A stretch of DNA of 64,000 bases from Candidatus Ulvibacter alkanivorans (GTDB lineage Bacteria; Bacteroidota; Bacteroidia; Flavobacteriales; Flavobacteriaceae): the NCBI RefSeq assembly GCF_003333325.1, contig NZ_QOLC01000082.1, positions 69,964-133,963 on the forward strand, in the 5' to 3' direction. A model generated the notes under the pieces. The model was not told where the DNA came from, ran no database searches, and saw only the letters and a program-made list of their open reading frames with translations. Below, piece after piece: positions 38,861-48,680 of this stretch (position 1 is the first letter of the stretch; every line of letters begins with the position of its first letter). Both the position numbers and the translations under genes were made by a program.

Positions 38861-39976
38861 ATGAAATACTATCTCATTGCGGGAGAAGCCTCGGGAGATC
38901 TGCATGGTGCGAATTTAATAAAGGCACTGAAAAAGCAAGATCCTGCGGCTACGTTTCGGTTTTGGGGAGGTGATCTCATGGAGGAAGCAGGCGGCACCTT
39001 GGTAAAACATTATCGCGAATTAGCCTTTATGGGATTTATTGAGGTGGTCATGAACTTACGTACCATACTTCGCAACATTTCATTTTGTAAAAAAGACATT
39101 AGTGCGTTCGATCCCGATGTGATCATTTTTATCGATTATCCCGGATTTAATCTTAGAATTGCAAAGTGGGCAAAAGCGACCCGATATAAAACGCATTATT
39201 ATATATCGCCGCAAATTTGGGCATGGAAAGAAGGGCGTATTAAGAGCATTAAGCGTGATGTGGATGCTATGTACGTGATTTTACCTTTCGAAAAGGATTT
39301 CTATGAAAAGAAGCATGACTTCCCAGTACATTTTGTAGGACATCCTCTTATTGATGCCATCTACGACCGAAAACAAGTAAACCCTTCCGAATTTCGTCGC
39401 GAACTTGGTCTCGATGACCGACCAATTATAGCACTGCTACCAGGGAGCAGAAAACAAGAGATCTCGAAAATGCTTTCGGTCATGCTTTCGGTGGTAACCG
39501 ATTTTTCACAATACCAATTTGTAATTGCTGGAGCTCCCAGTCAGGAGGCTTCATTCTACCAACCGTATATCAAAGAACAAAATGTTCATTTGTTGTTGAA
39601 CCGTACCTACGATCTGCTAAGCGTATCGTATGCGGCCTTGGTCACATCCGGTACAGCTACCTTAGAAACCGCCCTTTTCAAAGTACCACAAGTGGTGTGT
39701 TACAAAGGCAGCCGAATCTCATATGAGATCGCCAAACGCGTAATTAACTTGAAGTACATATCGCTGGTCAATCTCATATTGGACAAAGAAGTGGTCACCG
39801 AATTGATCCAAACCGAATTCAATGCGAAACGACTTAAAGCGGAATTGAACGCTATCTTAGACGATTATAAACGCGCCACGCTATTTCTCGATTATTACGA
39901 TCTTGAAAAAAAACTTGGTGGTCGAGGCGCAAGTGAAAAGACCGCATCCTTGATCGTTGAGAAACTTAATACATAG
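38861..39976 (+). CDS. lpxB: lipid-A-disaccharide synthase
   Basis: 371 residues. LpxB landmarks: YLIAGEASGDLHGANLI at the start, FIDYPGFNLRIAKWAK, YYISPQIWAWKEGRI, VGHPLID and LLPGSRKQEI. Transfers 2,3-diacylglucosamine-1-phosphate to lipid X, on the inner face of the cytoplasmic membrane. Third gene of surE-hyp-lpxB. Confidence 0.98.
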   Translation: MKYYLIAGEASGDLHGANLIKALKKQDPAATFRFWGGDLMEEAGGTLVKHYRELAFMGFIEVVMNLRTILRNISFCKKDISAFDPDVIIFIDYPGFNLRIAKWAKATRYKTHYYISPQIWAWKEGRIKSIKRDVDAMYVILPFEKDFYEKKHDFPVHFVGHPLIDAIYDRKQVNPSEFRRELGLDDRPIIALLPGSRKQEISKMLSVMLSVVTDFSQYQFVIAGAPSQEASFYQPYIKEQNVHLLLNRTYDLLSVSYAALVTSGTATLETALFKVPQVVCYKGSRISYEIAKRVINLKYISLVNLILDKEVVTELIQTEFNAKRLKAELNAILDDYKRATLFLDYYDLEKKLGGRGASEKTASLIVEKLNT

Positions 39977-40054
39977 GTTTTTCTGTATTTGCTTCGGAAT
40001 GTTCAAATTAAAGAAGCAAAAAATTTATTACATTTAGCCAAACCAAGTCAGTGC

Positions 40055-40642
40055 ATGAAAAAATTCCTACTACTTTCATTTCTCATTGTGTTCTTAGCTT
40101 CATGTGGGGGAGCAAAAAAGACAAGAACGAAAACTATTATCGTCAATTCTGACGGAAAGCCCAATAGAACCCGTACGATCGAAAAGCGAAAGAAAGACAA
40201 GAGTCTCGTCATTACTACGACCGAAGCAGACGAAGTTATTACAGCCGAAACCAACAAAAGCAAGTTAGAAAACATAATCGATTATGCCAAGACCTTCGAA
40301 GGCACTCGTTATAAATTTGGCGGCACCACCAGATCGGGTATGGATTGCTCCGGACTGGTTTATACCGCATTTCATCATGAAAATGTGATCATTCCACGTG
40401 TGTCTAGAGATATGGCCACCAAAGGACAGCGCATTTCACTTTCCGAAGTAACCAAAGGCGATCTCCTTTTTTTTAAGACCAATCCGCGACGTAATGCCAT
40501 TAATCATGTTGGTTTGGTAATCGAATCTGAAGATGGTGAAATTAAATTCATTCATTCTACAACCTCAAGAGGAGTCATTGTGTCCTCTATCGAAGAACGA
40601 TATTGGAAAAATGCGTTCGTAGAGGTGCGCCGAATTATTTAA
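40055..40642 (+). CDS. NlpC/P60 (C40) family lipoprotein
   Basis: 195 residues from the ATG at 40055; the frame is open 22 codons further up but without a signal. Lipoprotein signal FLASC (Cys17), a basic linker, then an NlpC/P60 domain: catalytic cysteine in GMDCSGLVYTAF, histidine in NHVGLVIE and a third polar residue in FIHSTTSRG. Such enzymes cut peptide bridges in peptidoglycan; envelope-bound hydrolase is the likely role. Confidence 0.93.
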   Translation: MKKFLLLSFLIVFLASCGGAKKTRTKTIIVNSDGKPNRTRTIEKRKKDKSLVITTTEADEVITAETNKSKLENIIDYAKTFEGTRYKFGGTTRSGMDCSGLVYTAFHHENVIIPRVSRDMATKGQRISLSEVTKGDLLFFKTNPRRNAINHVGLVIESEDGEIKFIHSTTSRGVIVSSIEERYWKNAFVEVRRII

Positions 40643-40703
40643 AAAATGTATCTTTAACTATCCGATTCCCCGGTTGATTTGAGTTTATCTTAATTCAATT
40701 GGA

Positions 40704-42737
40704 ATGCGATTCATTAATTATGCGGTAGTACAATTCTCTCTGTGTTTTGCCTTTGGAATTGGTCTAGCACACACGCTACCGCCCATCACTTTTTCTCCTT
40801 TCTATCTTGTCCTGTTCTGTTTAGCCATACTTATTATTGCTTGGTGGCATGCTAGAACACAGCTATTCCCTAGCCTTTTCTTCGGAATAGTAACTTGGAT
40901 CTCCTTTGTAGTACTGGGATATAGCAACTATGTGTTACGCACCCCCATACAACAAAGTGATCACTATACCCGACATGTGATTGACCACACTCACCAGAGC
41001 CTACAAGTAAAGATCACCGAAATAGTAAAGCCCGACCGATTCAATTTCAAATACATAGCCGAAGTCTCGGCCGTGGCTAACAAACGCACCTCGGGATTGC
41101 TACTTTTAAATCTTCAGAAAGAAGGTAGCATGGCAACATTCAACATCGATGATGTTTTGTTGGTATCAGCAATGGTCTCAGATATCCCAACGCCATTAAA
41201 TCCGTCGCAATTCGATTATGCAGCCTATATGCGAACACTTGGCGTTCACGGTCAGATTAGGATTAGGATGCCAGAGGTATTGAGCAAAAAGCGTGGCGCG
41301 CCCACCCTTCGTGGGCGCGCCGAATTATTGCGCTCCAATATAATTACCAAATTGAGAGGATCCTCTATTCCCGCAGATGAACTGGCTATTATTCAAGCAT
41401 TAGTATTAGGCCAACGCCAAGATATAAGCAAAGAACTTTACAGCGATTACGCCGCAGCAGGAGCTATTCATATCTTAGCGGTGTCGGGACTACACGTAGG
41501 TATTTTATATGTACTATTATTGACACTTTTTCGCCCACTTACGTATGCTAAATACGGTCGAACAATTCGGGTGGTCTTCATTATTGTTTATTTATGGGGT
41601 TTTGCCTTTATAACAGGAAATTCCCCTTCGGTGACACGTGCTGTTAGTATGTTTACCTTTTTTGCGTTTGCTACGCTCATTGAGCGCAACACGAATTCGA
41701 TCAATACCTTGTTCTTGTCGTTTTTTGTATTGTTGATCCTCAAACCGAACTGGTTATTTCATGTTGGCTTTCAATTAAGCTATTTAGCCGTCTTCTTTAT
41801 TTTATGGATACAACCTAAACTTTATTCTTATTATCGTCCAAAATGGTATCTCGATAAAATGATCTGGGGGATCATTACCGTTACGATCGCAGCCCAACTA
41901 GGGATCGTACCCCTTAGCTTATATTACTTCCATCAATTTCCCGGTTTGTTCTTTATAACCAATCTTGTGGTAATTCCATTTTTAGGATTGCTCCTTGGTC
42001 TTGGAATTTTATTGGTACTACTTGCTTTAATGAACTTTTTACCGGATTCGGTTGCTACGCTGTACGGACAGATCATCGAAAAACTAAACGATTTTATTCG
42101 ATGGGTCGCCGCTCAAGATGACTTCCTTTATACCGACATTCACTTTTCGATAGGAGAAGCATTGGGCAGTTATCTGCTGCTTGCCTCGCTTATCTTATGT
42201 TGGAAACAGTTAAGTAGCAGGACGCTCTCCTTTGTATTATTTAGTACGTTGTTTTGGATTTCGATACAGGTATACGAGTCGTTTCGTTCTTCGGAAAATG
42301 AACTAGTGATCTTTCAGAAGAACAGAACAACGCTAATTGGCGTTAAACACAATAAGAGACTTCGACTCTTTCAGAAAGACACTATAAAAAGCAATAGGAA
42401 CACCTACCCTGTTAAAAGTTATCGAGTGGAAAAAAATTGTTCTGAGATCACTTCCGAAGTAATCCCTACTATTCTTCGCTATAATAATAGTACGATACTA
42501 CTTATTGATAGTTTATCTGTAGTTCCAAAAAATTTGATTGCACCTATAGATGTGTTACTGCTAACCGATAGTCCGAAAATCAATTTGGAAACTGCCATTC
42601 AATTAATACGACCGGCAAAGGTCGTTGCAGATGGGAGTAATTATCACAGTTTTGTAAACCGTTGGAAAGAAACATGTAAAAAAGAAAAGCTCCCATTTCA
42701 TCATACTGCTGAAAAGGGAGCCTTCGTCTTAGAGTAG
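40704..42737 (+). CDS. comEC: ComEC/Rec2 DNA-uptake channel
   Basis: 677 residues. N-terminal helices, a DUF4131 OB-like region (about 90-190), and the competence domain with IIQALVLGQRQDIS, AGAIHILAVSGLHVGI and TGNSPSVTRAVSMF, followed by several helices. The C-terminal part (about 520-677) is soluble but lacks a clear HxHxDH metallo-hydrolase motif, so the nuclease half of classical ComEC is missing or degenerate. Transports single-stranded DNA across the inner membrane in naturally competent bacteria. A GC-rich perfect hairpin lies inside the gene (41295-41321). Confidence 0.92.
   Translation: MRFINYAVVQFSLCFAFGIGLAHTLPPITFSPFYLVLFCLAILIIAWWHARTQLFPSLFFGIVTWISFVVLGYSNYVLRTPIQQSDHYTRHVIDHTHQSLQVKITEIVKPDRFNFKYIAEVSAVANKRTSGLLLLNLQKEGSMATFNIDDVLLVSAMVSDIPTPLNPSQFDYAAYMRTLGVHGQIRIRMPEVLSKKRGAPTLRGRAELLRSNIITKLRGSSIPADELAIIQALVLGQRQDISKELYSDYAAAGAIHILAVSGLHVGILYVLLLTLFRPLTYAKYGRTIRVVFIIVYLWGFAFITGNSPSVTRAVSMFTFFAFATLIERNTNSINTLFLSFFVLLILKPNWLFHVGFQLSYLAVFFILWIQPKLYSYYRPKWYLDKMIWGIITVTIAAQLGIVPLSLYYFHQFPGLFFITNLVVIPFLGLLLGLGILLVLLALMNFLPDSVATLYGQIIEKLNDFIRWVAAQDDFLYTDIHFSIGEALGSYLLLASLILCWKQLSSRTLSFVLFSTLFWISIQVYESFRSSENELVIFQKNRTTLIGVKHNKRLRLFQKDTIKSNRNTYPVKSYRVEKNCSEITSEVIPTILRYNNSTILLIDSLSVVPKNLIAPIDVLLLTDSPKINLETAIQLIRPAKVVADGSNYHSFVNRWKETCKKEKLPFHHTAEKGAFVLE
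41295..41321. repeat. GC-rich inverted repeat inside comEC
   Basis: GGCGCGCCCAC, loop CCTTC, GTGGGCGCGCC: a perfect 11-base stem, ten of the bases per arm G or C apart from one A/T pair, with the site GGCGCGCC in both arms. It is much richer in GC than the surrounding gene and codes for part of KKRGAPTLRGRAE without breaking the frame. Confidence 0.85.
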
Positions 42738-42764
42738 TGAAACACTTAACTAAAAACCCTACTC

Positions 42765-43298
42765 TTAGAATGTACCTTTAAAATTTTCTTGATATTCTTC
42801 CCATGCTTTCATGGTCGTTAGTTCCTTATAATCATCGCTTGCGATCATCTTTAAATAGATCTCTAAATCCTGTGGTGACTTATACCCGGGAATCGCTTGA
42901 ATCAAAGCGCCGTCATCGGCAAAAAACACCAAACTGGGATATCCACTTAAGCGCAATGCATCTGCAAAGAAATGGGTGGCATTACGGCCTTTACGCTCCG
43001 GCTGATAATTCGGATTGGTATACGTAAAATCTTGATAGGTGATCTCTTCGTTACCTTCCGCATTGAATTTTACCGCATAGAAATTATCATTGATAAAATT
43101 GATCACGTTCTTATCGCTAAAAGTGTTTTTATCTAATAGCTTACATGGGGTGCACCAAGTCGTATAGACATCCATGAAGATCTTCTTTGGTTTGGTTTGT
43201 TGTGCCGCTAATGCCTCGTCCATCGTCATCCAATTGATCTTTTGCGCGGACACCATGCTCATACTAAGCAGCGCGACAAAAAGTACTACTATTCTCAT
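42765..43298 (-). CDS. exported thioredoxin-like protein
   Basis: 177 residues from the ATG at 43298; an upstream TTG is unlikely. Signal peptide MRIVVLFVALLSMSMVSAQ, then a thioredoxin fold with the active-site motif CTPC in DVYTTWCTPCKLLDK and the cis-proline in SGYPSLVFFADDG. Likely a periplasmic thiol oxidoreductase or thiol-protein repair partner. Separated from the transporter gene upstream by a strong terminator hairpin. Confidence 0.9.
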   Translation of the reverse strand: MRIVVLFVALLSMSMVSAQKINWMTMDEALAAQQTKPKKIFMDVYTTWCTPCKLLDKNTFSDKNVINFINDNFYAVKFNAEGNEEITYQDFTYTNPNYQPERKGRNATHFFADALRLSGYPSLVFFADDGALIQAIPGYKSPQDLEIYLKMIASDDYKELTTMKAWEEYQENFKGTF

Positions 43299-43330
43299 TG
43301 ATACTGTTTTAATTTTCAATTATATGCAAC

Positions 43331-43363
43331 AAAAAACGTTCCACACTACATGGAACGTTTTTT
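43331..43363 (-). terminator. rho-independent terminator after the POT transporter gene
   Basis: AAAAAACGTTCCA / TGGAACGTTTTTT, a perfect 13-base stem with a 7-base loop. The T run works on both strands; on the minus strand it ends the transporter gene 19 bases after its stop. Confidence 0.88.
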
Positions 43364-43381
43364 TGCTTTTTCTATTGTGTT

Positions 43382-44971
43382 CTATCGTATTCCGTGCATC
43401 ATTCTTAACAATGTTCGGTTTAGAATTAACATTACGATACCGGCAGTAACCGGAACCAATGTAAAGATCAAAAAGAAAGTTGTCATACCGTATTCCTCAA
43501 CAATAGGGTCGATATAGCTTCCAGTAAATCCGGCAGCTAGATTTGCGATGAAATTCGACACAAACCATACACCGAACATAAGTCCCACTAATTTGATAGG
43601 TGCCAACTTACTTACATAAGAAAGTCCTACAGGAGATACACACAGTTCTCCTAGGGTATGGAACAGATACGCTAAGATCAAGAAGATCATACTCACAGAA
43701 GCTGTTTTTGCTCCAAGTGGAATACCTAATGAACCGTACGCTAAGATTCCAAATCCGAGCCCTAACAAAATTAAACCGATCGCAAATTTGACCGGACCGG
43801 TAGGATTATACTTGCTCTCCCACAATTTTGAGAAAAGTGGAGCAAATGCGATAATAAAGAATGAGTTTAAGATTCCGAACCACGAAGCAGGTACTTCGGG
43901 TGTTGGATCAGCAAACTGACGTGCTAACATCCAAATTACAATTCCCCAAATGATCACAAAACTTGTACCTAAGAGAATATTGGAAAGCGAATATTTCGCA
44001 AAGGTTTGCTTAAATAATAAGCCCAATACCCATGTTATGATCAACATAGGCACTACGGTGAGTAAAGTATTAAATATCTTAAAGATCAATGCACCATTGT
44101 CTACTAATACACGGTCGGTATAATCTTTAGCAAAGATGGTCATCGAACCACCGGCTTGCTCGAATGCCCACCAGAAGAAAATGGTAAAGAAGGCAAGTAC
44201 TCCAATTACGATCAATCGGTCACGAGTTACTTTAGATCGTTTTGCCTCATCCATGGTATCTTCGATCGCTTCTTGCGCTTCTTCGACTGAATCTTCAATC
44301 GCGTCAAAATCTTTAGTTCCTTTAGGTGAAAGTCCTATTCTTCCGAAGATCTTTTGTGCAAAATAAAATTGAAGCATTCCGAAGAACATAAAAATTCCGG
44401 CAAGACCGAAGCCATAATGCCATCCTACTTTTTCTCCAATATATCCACACAATAGAATTCCTAAGAACGCACCGGCATTAATACCCATATAAAAAATGGT
44501 ATAACCTGCATCTTTTTCTTTTCCTTGGGTTTTGTACAACTGCCCTACCATAGAAGAAATATTCGGCTTAAACAGTCCGTTCCCCACAATTAAAAGACCC
44601 AAGCCCAAATAAAAGAAGGGATCTGATATCACCTCCAAGGCCATAGAGGCATGTCCTAGGGTCATCAACAAAGCACCAAGCACCACGGCTCGACGATAAC
44701 CCATAATTTTATCGGCTATCAATCCTCCAAAAATTGGAGTTACATACACCAATCCTGTGTACCATGCATATAAAACCAGCGCATCGGCTCGTTCCCAGCC
44801 CCAGCCGCCTTCATCGAAGATAGCCGACACTAAAAATAATACTAGCAATGCACGCATTCCGTAGTAAGAGAAGCGTTCCCACATTTCGGTGAAGAACAGT
44901 ACGAATAGACCCGATGGATGGCCTAGTACAGTCTTTTGATTGGTTTCAGAACCTCCAAATTTAAATTCCAT
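43382..44971 (-). CDS. proton-dependent oligopeptide (POT/PTR) transporter
   Basis: 529 residues with about fourteen transmembrane helices. POT signatures: FFTEMWERFSYYGMRALLVLFL near the start (ExxERFxYYG motif) and GNGLFKPNISSMVGQLY, plus FYMGINAGAFLG. A charged cytoplasmic loop (about 215-245, EDSVEEAQEAIEDTMDEAKRS) divides the protein. Imports di- and tripeptides with protons. The dipeptidyl peptidase gene just upstream would supply its substrates. Confidence 0.95.
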   Translation of the reverse strand: MEFKFGGSETNQKTVLGHPSGLFVLFFTEMWERFSYYGMRALLVLFLVSAIFDEGGWGWERADALVLYAWYTGLVYVTPIFGGLIADKIMGYRRAVVLGALLMTLGHASMALEVISDPFFYLGLGLLIVGNGLFKPNISSMVGQLYKTQGKEKDAGYTIFYMGINAGAFLGILLCGYIGEKVGWHYGFGLAGIFMFFGMLQFYFAQKIFGRIGLSPKGTKDFDAIEDSVEEAQEAIEDTMDEAKRSKVTRDRLIVIGVLAFFTIFFWWAFEQAGGSMTIFAKDYTDRVLVDNGALIFKIFNTLLTVVPMLIITWVLGLLFKQTFAKYSLSNILLGTSFVIIWGIVIWMLARQFADPTPEVPASWFGILNSFFIIAFAPLFSKLWESKYNPTGPVKFAIGLILLGLGFGILAYGSLGIPLGAKTASVSMIFLILAYLFHTLGELCVSPVGLSYVSKLAPIKLVGLMFGVWFVSNFIANLAAGFTGSYIDPIVEEYGMTTFFLIFTLVPVTAGIVMLILNRTLLRMMHGIR

Positions 44972-45001
44972 ATAAAGTGATGTTAGTTAATAAAGTTGTT
45001 A

Positions 45002-47215
45002 TTAATTCTTGATTTTTAGTAATGTCTCTTTGGGCTCACCCAAAGATTCTGCAATAAAATCGGTCATTTTCTTATAGAGATGTAAACGCGTATTTCCGCC
45101 ATAGATCCCATGATTCTTGTCCGGATAGATAAGCCAATCGAAATCTTTATCGGCTTGAACCAGTGCTTCTATTAAACGCATGGTATTTTGAACGTGTACG
45201 TTGTCATCGGCACTTCCGTGTACCAATAGAAAATCACCCTCTAATTTATCGACATGCGTAATAGGTGAGTTCTCATCATATCCTGTTGGATTCTCCTGAG
45301 GGGTCGTCATATAACGTTCGGTATAGATGGTATCATAGAATCGCCAGCTAGTTACTGGAGCAACTGCGATGGCCATAGCGAAGGTGTCGGCACCTTGAAA
45401 AAGGCAATTGGAAGACATAAAGCCTCCATAGCTCCACCCCCAAATACCAATTCGATCTGCATCTATATACGGAAGTGCTCCTAGTTGTTGCGCTGCGCTT
45501 ATTTGATCTTCTACTTCGTATTTTCCAAGTTCTTTTTGTGTGACTTGTTTAAAATCACTGCCCTTCAACCCGGTACCACGACCATCGACACAAACAATAA
45601 TATATCCTTGCTGCGCTAGCATTTGATGCCAATAATCATTGGTTCCATTCCATCGGTTAGCAACTTGTTGGGACCCAGGACCTGAATATTGATACATAAA
45701 AAGCGGATACTCTTTATTAGGATCAAAATCTTTTGGCTTGATCATGTACATATTCAAATCATTCCCATTTACGCGTATGGTCGAAAATTCTTTAGGAGAT
45801 AGCACATAATCATTTAATTGATCTTTCAATTTTGAGTTGTCCTTTATCTCACGTAACAGTTTCCCTGTCTTAGAATCATGTAAAGTATAGGTATAAGGTG
45901 TTTCGGTATCTGAAAATGTATTGATAAAGTATGTGTAATCGGCACTAAATGAGGCACTGTTGGTACCCGTTCTATTGCTAAGTCTAACTTTGTTCTTCCC
46001 AGATCGCAAAATAGAATACACATCGCGATTTATACTTCCGTTCTCCGAACTTTGGTAATAGATGCGACCAGTATTTTGATCGAACCCATAAAAATTGGTC
46101 ACTTCCCACTCGCCGTCTGTGATCTGATTGATAAGCTTTCCGTTCTTGTCGTAGTGGTAAATATGATTCCATCCGCTCTGTTCACTGGTCCAGATAAAGC
46201 TATTATCGTTCAGAAAAGTTAAGTTATCAGTAATATCGATATACGCATCATCTGTTTCTTCAAGAATTAATTGGGTCGAATTGTCCTGGGCATTCACAAA
46301 GACCAGATCAACTACATTTTGGTGCCGATTCGTTAATTGTGCACTTAAAATATTACTGTCGTTGGTCCATTTAATTCTAGGGATATAGTAGCTGTTGTAA
46401 TCGCTCAAATTAATAGCGTTGGTCTTACCGGTTGCCAGATCATAGATATGCAACGAAACCTTAGCATTAGGATCGCCTGCCTTTGGGTATTTAAACACCT
46501 GTTGGGTAGGGTACAATCCTTCCTTGTATACATCCATAGAGAATCGAGGCACCTCCGTTTCATCAAATTTGATGTAGGCCAACTTATCGCCTGCCCTGTT
46601 CCAATCGAAAGCACGTACAAAAGCAAATTCTTCTTCATACACCCAATCGGTAATTCCGTTAATGATGCTGTTTTTCTTCCCGTCTGTAGTGATCTGAATT
46701 GTCTTTCCGTCGGAAAGGTCCTTGATATATAGATTGTTCTCGTAACCATAGGCTACTTTAGTACCATCTCTCGTAAATGTCGGCTCCTGAATTTTATTTT
46801 CTGAAACTAGGGTGAGTGCTTTTGAGTTCAGATCATACACATAAAATGTACCAAGCGAAGATCGTCTATAGATCTGCTGAAGCTGTGTAGAAAGCAACAG
46901 CTTGGATTCATCATCACTAAATTCGTAGGAGATTATATATTCGATCCCCGGAAGGTCGTTCGTATTTAAAAGTGTCTGTACTTTCTCCCCATCGGTATAG
47001 TTATAGACATCGATGGTCGAAGCTTTGTTGGTTCGGTCATAATTCAAAACCGAGTACTGAGTACCATTATCGAGAGAGCGCAAAACATCTAAGCCTTCTG
47101 TACGAAAAGCACCACCCCAAATTTCCTCTAATGTAATTTCCTTTTGTTGTGCAAAAAGCGAAGAACTCGCAATTAGAAAGAGCACAACTATTCGTGTAAG
47201 AACTTGTATCTTCAA
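45002..47215 (-). CDS. dipeptidyl peptidase IV family serine protease (S9)
   Basis: 737 residues. Signal peptide (about 1-22), an eight-bladed beta-propeller (about 40-470) and an alpha/beta-hydrolase domain with the catalytic serine in GWSYGGFMS (near 594), aspartate in HGSADDNVH (near 666) and histidine in PDKNHGIYGG (near 702). The propeller carries DWVYEEEF, the glutamate pair that binds the substrate N-terminus in DPP IV. Releases X-Pro dipeptides outside the cytoplasm. 30 bases ahead of the peptide transporter gene on the same strand, so the two probably work together. Confidence 0.95.
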   Translation of the reverse strand: MKIQVLTRIVVLFLIASSSLFAQQKEITLEEIWGGAFRTEGLDVLRSLDNGTQYSVLNYDRTNKASTIDVYNYTDGEKVQTLLNTNDLPGIEYIISYEFSDDESKLLLSTQLQQIYRRSSLGTFYVYDLNSKALTLVSENKIQEPTFTRDGTKVAYGYENNLYIKDLSDGKTIQITTDGKKNSIINGITDWVYEEEFAFVRAFDWNRAGDKLAYIKFDETEVPRFSMDVYKEGLYPTQQVFKYPKAGDPNAKVSLHIYDLATGKTNAINLSDYNSYYIPRIKWTNDSNILSAQLTNRHQNVVDLVFVNAQDNSTQLILEETDDAYIDITDNLTFLNDNSFIWTSEQSGWNHIYHYDKNGKLINQITDGEWEVTNFYGFDQNTGRIYYQSSENGSINRDVYSILRSGKNKVRLSNRTGTNSASFSADYTYFINTFSDTETPYTYTLHDSKTGKLLREIKDNSKLKDQLNDYVLSPKEFSTIRVNGNDLNMYMIKPKDFDPNKEYPLFMYQYSGPGSQQVANRWNGTNDYWHQMLAQQGYIIVCVDGRGTGLKGSDFKQVTQKELGKYEVEDQISAAQQLGALPYIDADRIGIWGWSYGGFMSSNCLFQGADTFAMAIAVAPVTSWRFYDTIYTERYMTTPQENPTGYDENSPITHVDKLEGDFLLVHGSADDNVHVQNTMRLIEALVQADKDFDWLIYPDKNHGIYGGNTRLHLYKKMTDFIAESLGEPKETLLKIKN

Positions 47216-47333
47216 AGTGTTAAAATTTTAATACGCCAAGTTTACTAAATTTTAACGAAAATACAGTTAGGTTTTATGTTAAATACGGCTATTTTGTTAG
47301 CAACTTGACTGCAAACAGCTTGTTTAGAAATAC

Positions 47334-47341
47334 TATCTTTG
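47334..47341 (+). promoter_or_regulatory. -7 element of the mvaA promoter
   Basis: TATCTTTG, an exact TAnnTTTG match, 19 bases ahead of the mvaA ATG. No TTTG at the expected -33 spacing. Confidence 0.5.
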
Positions 47342-47360
47342 TGATTCAATTTTAAGACGT

Positions 47361-48680
47361 ATGTCGAAACCTGTTTCTGGATTCTCAAAAAAAAATAAGG
47401 AAGAAAAAATTCAATGGCTCATTGAAAACTATCTTGTTGATGTTCCAAATGCCCGTGAACTGCTAACTTCATATTGGCATACCAATCCCAAGACACAAGG
47501 ACTTCACGATGATTTTATAGAGAATACCCTAACCAACTATTACCTTCCATTTGGCGTAGCACCTAATTTTTTGATCAATGGTACCTTGTATGCTTTGCCA
47601 ATGGTGATCGAGGAAAGTTCGGTCGTGGCCGCCGCCGGAAATGCCGCCAAATTCTGGTTAGATCGCGGCGGATTTAAAGCAGAAGTGATCTCGACAGAAA
47701 AGAATGGGCAAATTCATTTCAATTACTTCGGAAAGAAAACAGCACTTGAGACCTTCTTCGAATCGGTTCAACCAGAATTACTGGAAAGTATTGAGCATAT
47801 TCAAAAGAATATGAAAAAAAGAGGTGGTGGATTAATCGATCTGGAGCTCATCGATGGCACTGAAACACTTGAGGGCTACTATCAAATACACTGTAGATTC
47901 GAAACAGGAGATGCTATGGGTGCTAATTTCATCAATAGTTGTTTGGAAGCCATCGCTGCGAGGTTTGAAGAAAAAGCGCAAACACATGCTGCCTTTCTTT
48001 CAGAAGACACCCTCCCGGAGGTAGTTCTCAGCATACTGTCTAACTATGTGCCCGAATGCCGAGTGCGAGCAGAAGTTAGCTGCAATGTATCCGCCTTAGG
48101 CAAAACAGAACAGGAAGGAATTACTTTCGCACAAAAGTTCGTGCGCGCAATCGAGATCGCCAAATCGGAAACGAGACGAGCCGTAACACACAACAAAGGA
48201 ATAATGAACGGTATTGACGCCCTTATACTGGCTACCGGTAACGACTTTAGAGCCGTGGAAGCCGGAGTTCATGCCTATGCAGCTCGAAACGGGTATTACA
48301 GCAGTTTAACACACGCAAAGATTGAAGATGGCATCTTTACTTTCTGGATCGAATTACCGTTGGCCTTGGGGACCGTTGGCGGTCTAACAAGTCTTCATCC
48401 TATGGTGAAGCTAGCATTTTCGATCTTACAAAAACCCAATGCCAAAGAACTGATGCAAATTGTAGCTGTTGCCGGACTTGCTCAAAATTTTGCGGCAGTG
48501 CGGTCCTTGGTTACTACCGGAATTCAAAAAGGACACATGAAAATGCACCTCATGAATATTTTGAATCAGTTGGAAGCAACCACCAACGAAAAAGCCGCAG
48601 CGATCGCTCATTTTGCAGACCATAGTGTTTCTCACGCCAATGTCACGGCATTTATCAATTCTCATAGAAATTCGTCTTGA
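47361..48680 (+). CDS. mvaA: hydroxymethylglutaryl-CoA reductase, class II
   Basis: 439 residues, of the Pseudomonas mevalonii type. Catalytic glutamate in MVIEESSVVAAAGNAAKFW, lysine in NKGIMNGIDALILATGNDFRA, the aspartate in the same segment, and the histidine in KGHMKMHLMN. Makes (or, in some bacteria, degrades) mevalonate. Beside a GHMP kinase here, a biosynthetic role in isoprenoid formation by the mevalonate pathway is more likely; Flavobacteriaceae use this pathway. Confidence 0.96.
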   Translation: MSKPVSGFSKKNKEEKIQWLIENYLVDVPNARELLTSYWHTNPKTQGLHDDFIENTLTNYYLPFGVAPNFLINGTLYALPMVIEESSVVAAAGNAAKFWLDRGGFKAEVISTEKNGQIHFNYFGKKTALETFFESVQPELLESIEHIQKNMKKRGGGLIDLELIDGTETLEGYYQIHCRFETGDAMGANFINSCLEAIAARFEEKAQTHAAFLSEDTLPEVVLSILSNYVPECRVRAEVSCNVSALGKTEQEGITFAQKFVRAIEIAKSETRRAVTHNKGIMNGIDALILATGNDFRAVEAGVHAYAARNGYYSSLTHAKIEDGIFTFWIELPLALGTVGGLTSLHPMVKLAFSILQKPNAKELMQIVAVAGLAQNFAAVRSLVTTGIQKGHMKMHLMNILNQLEATTNEKAAAIAHFADHSVSHANVTAFINSHRNSS

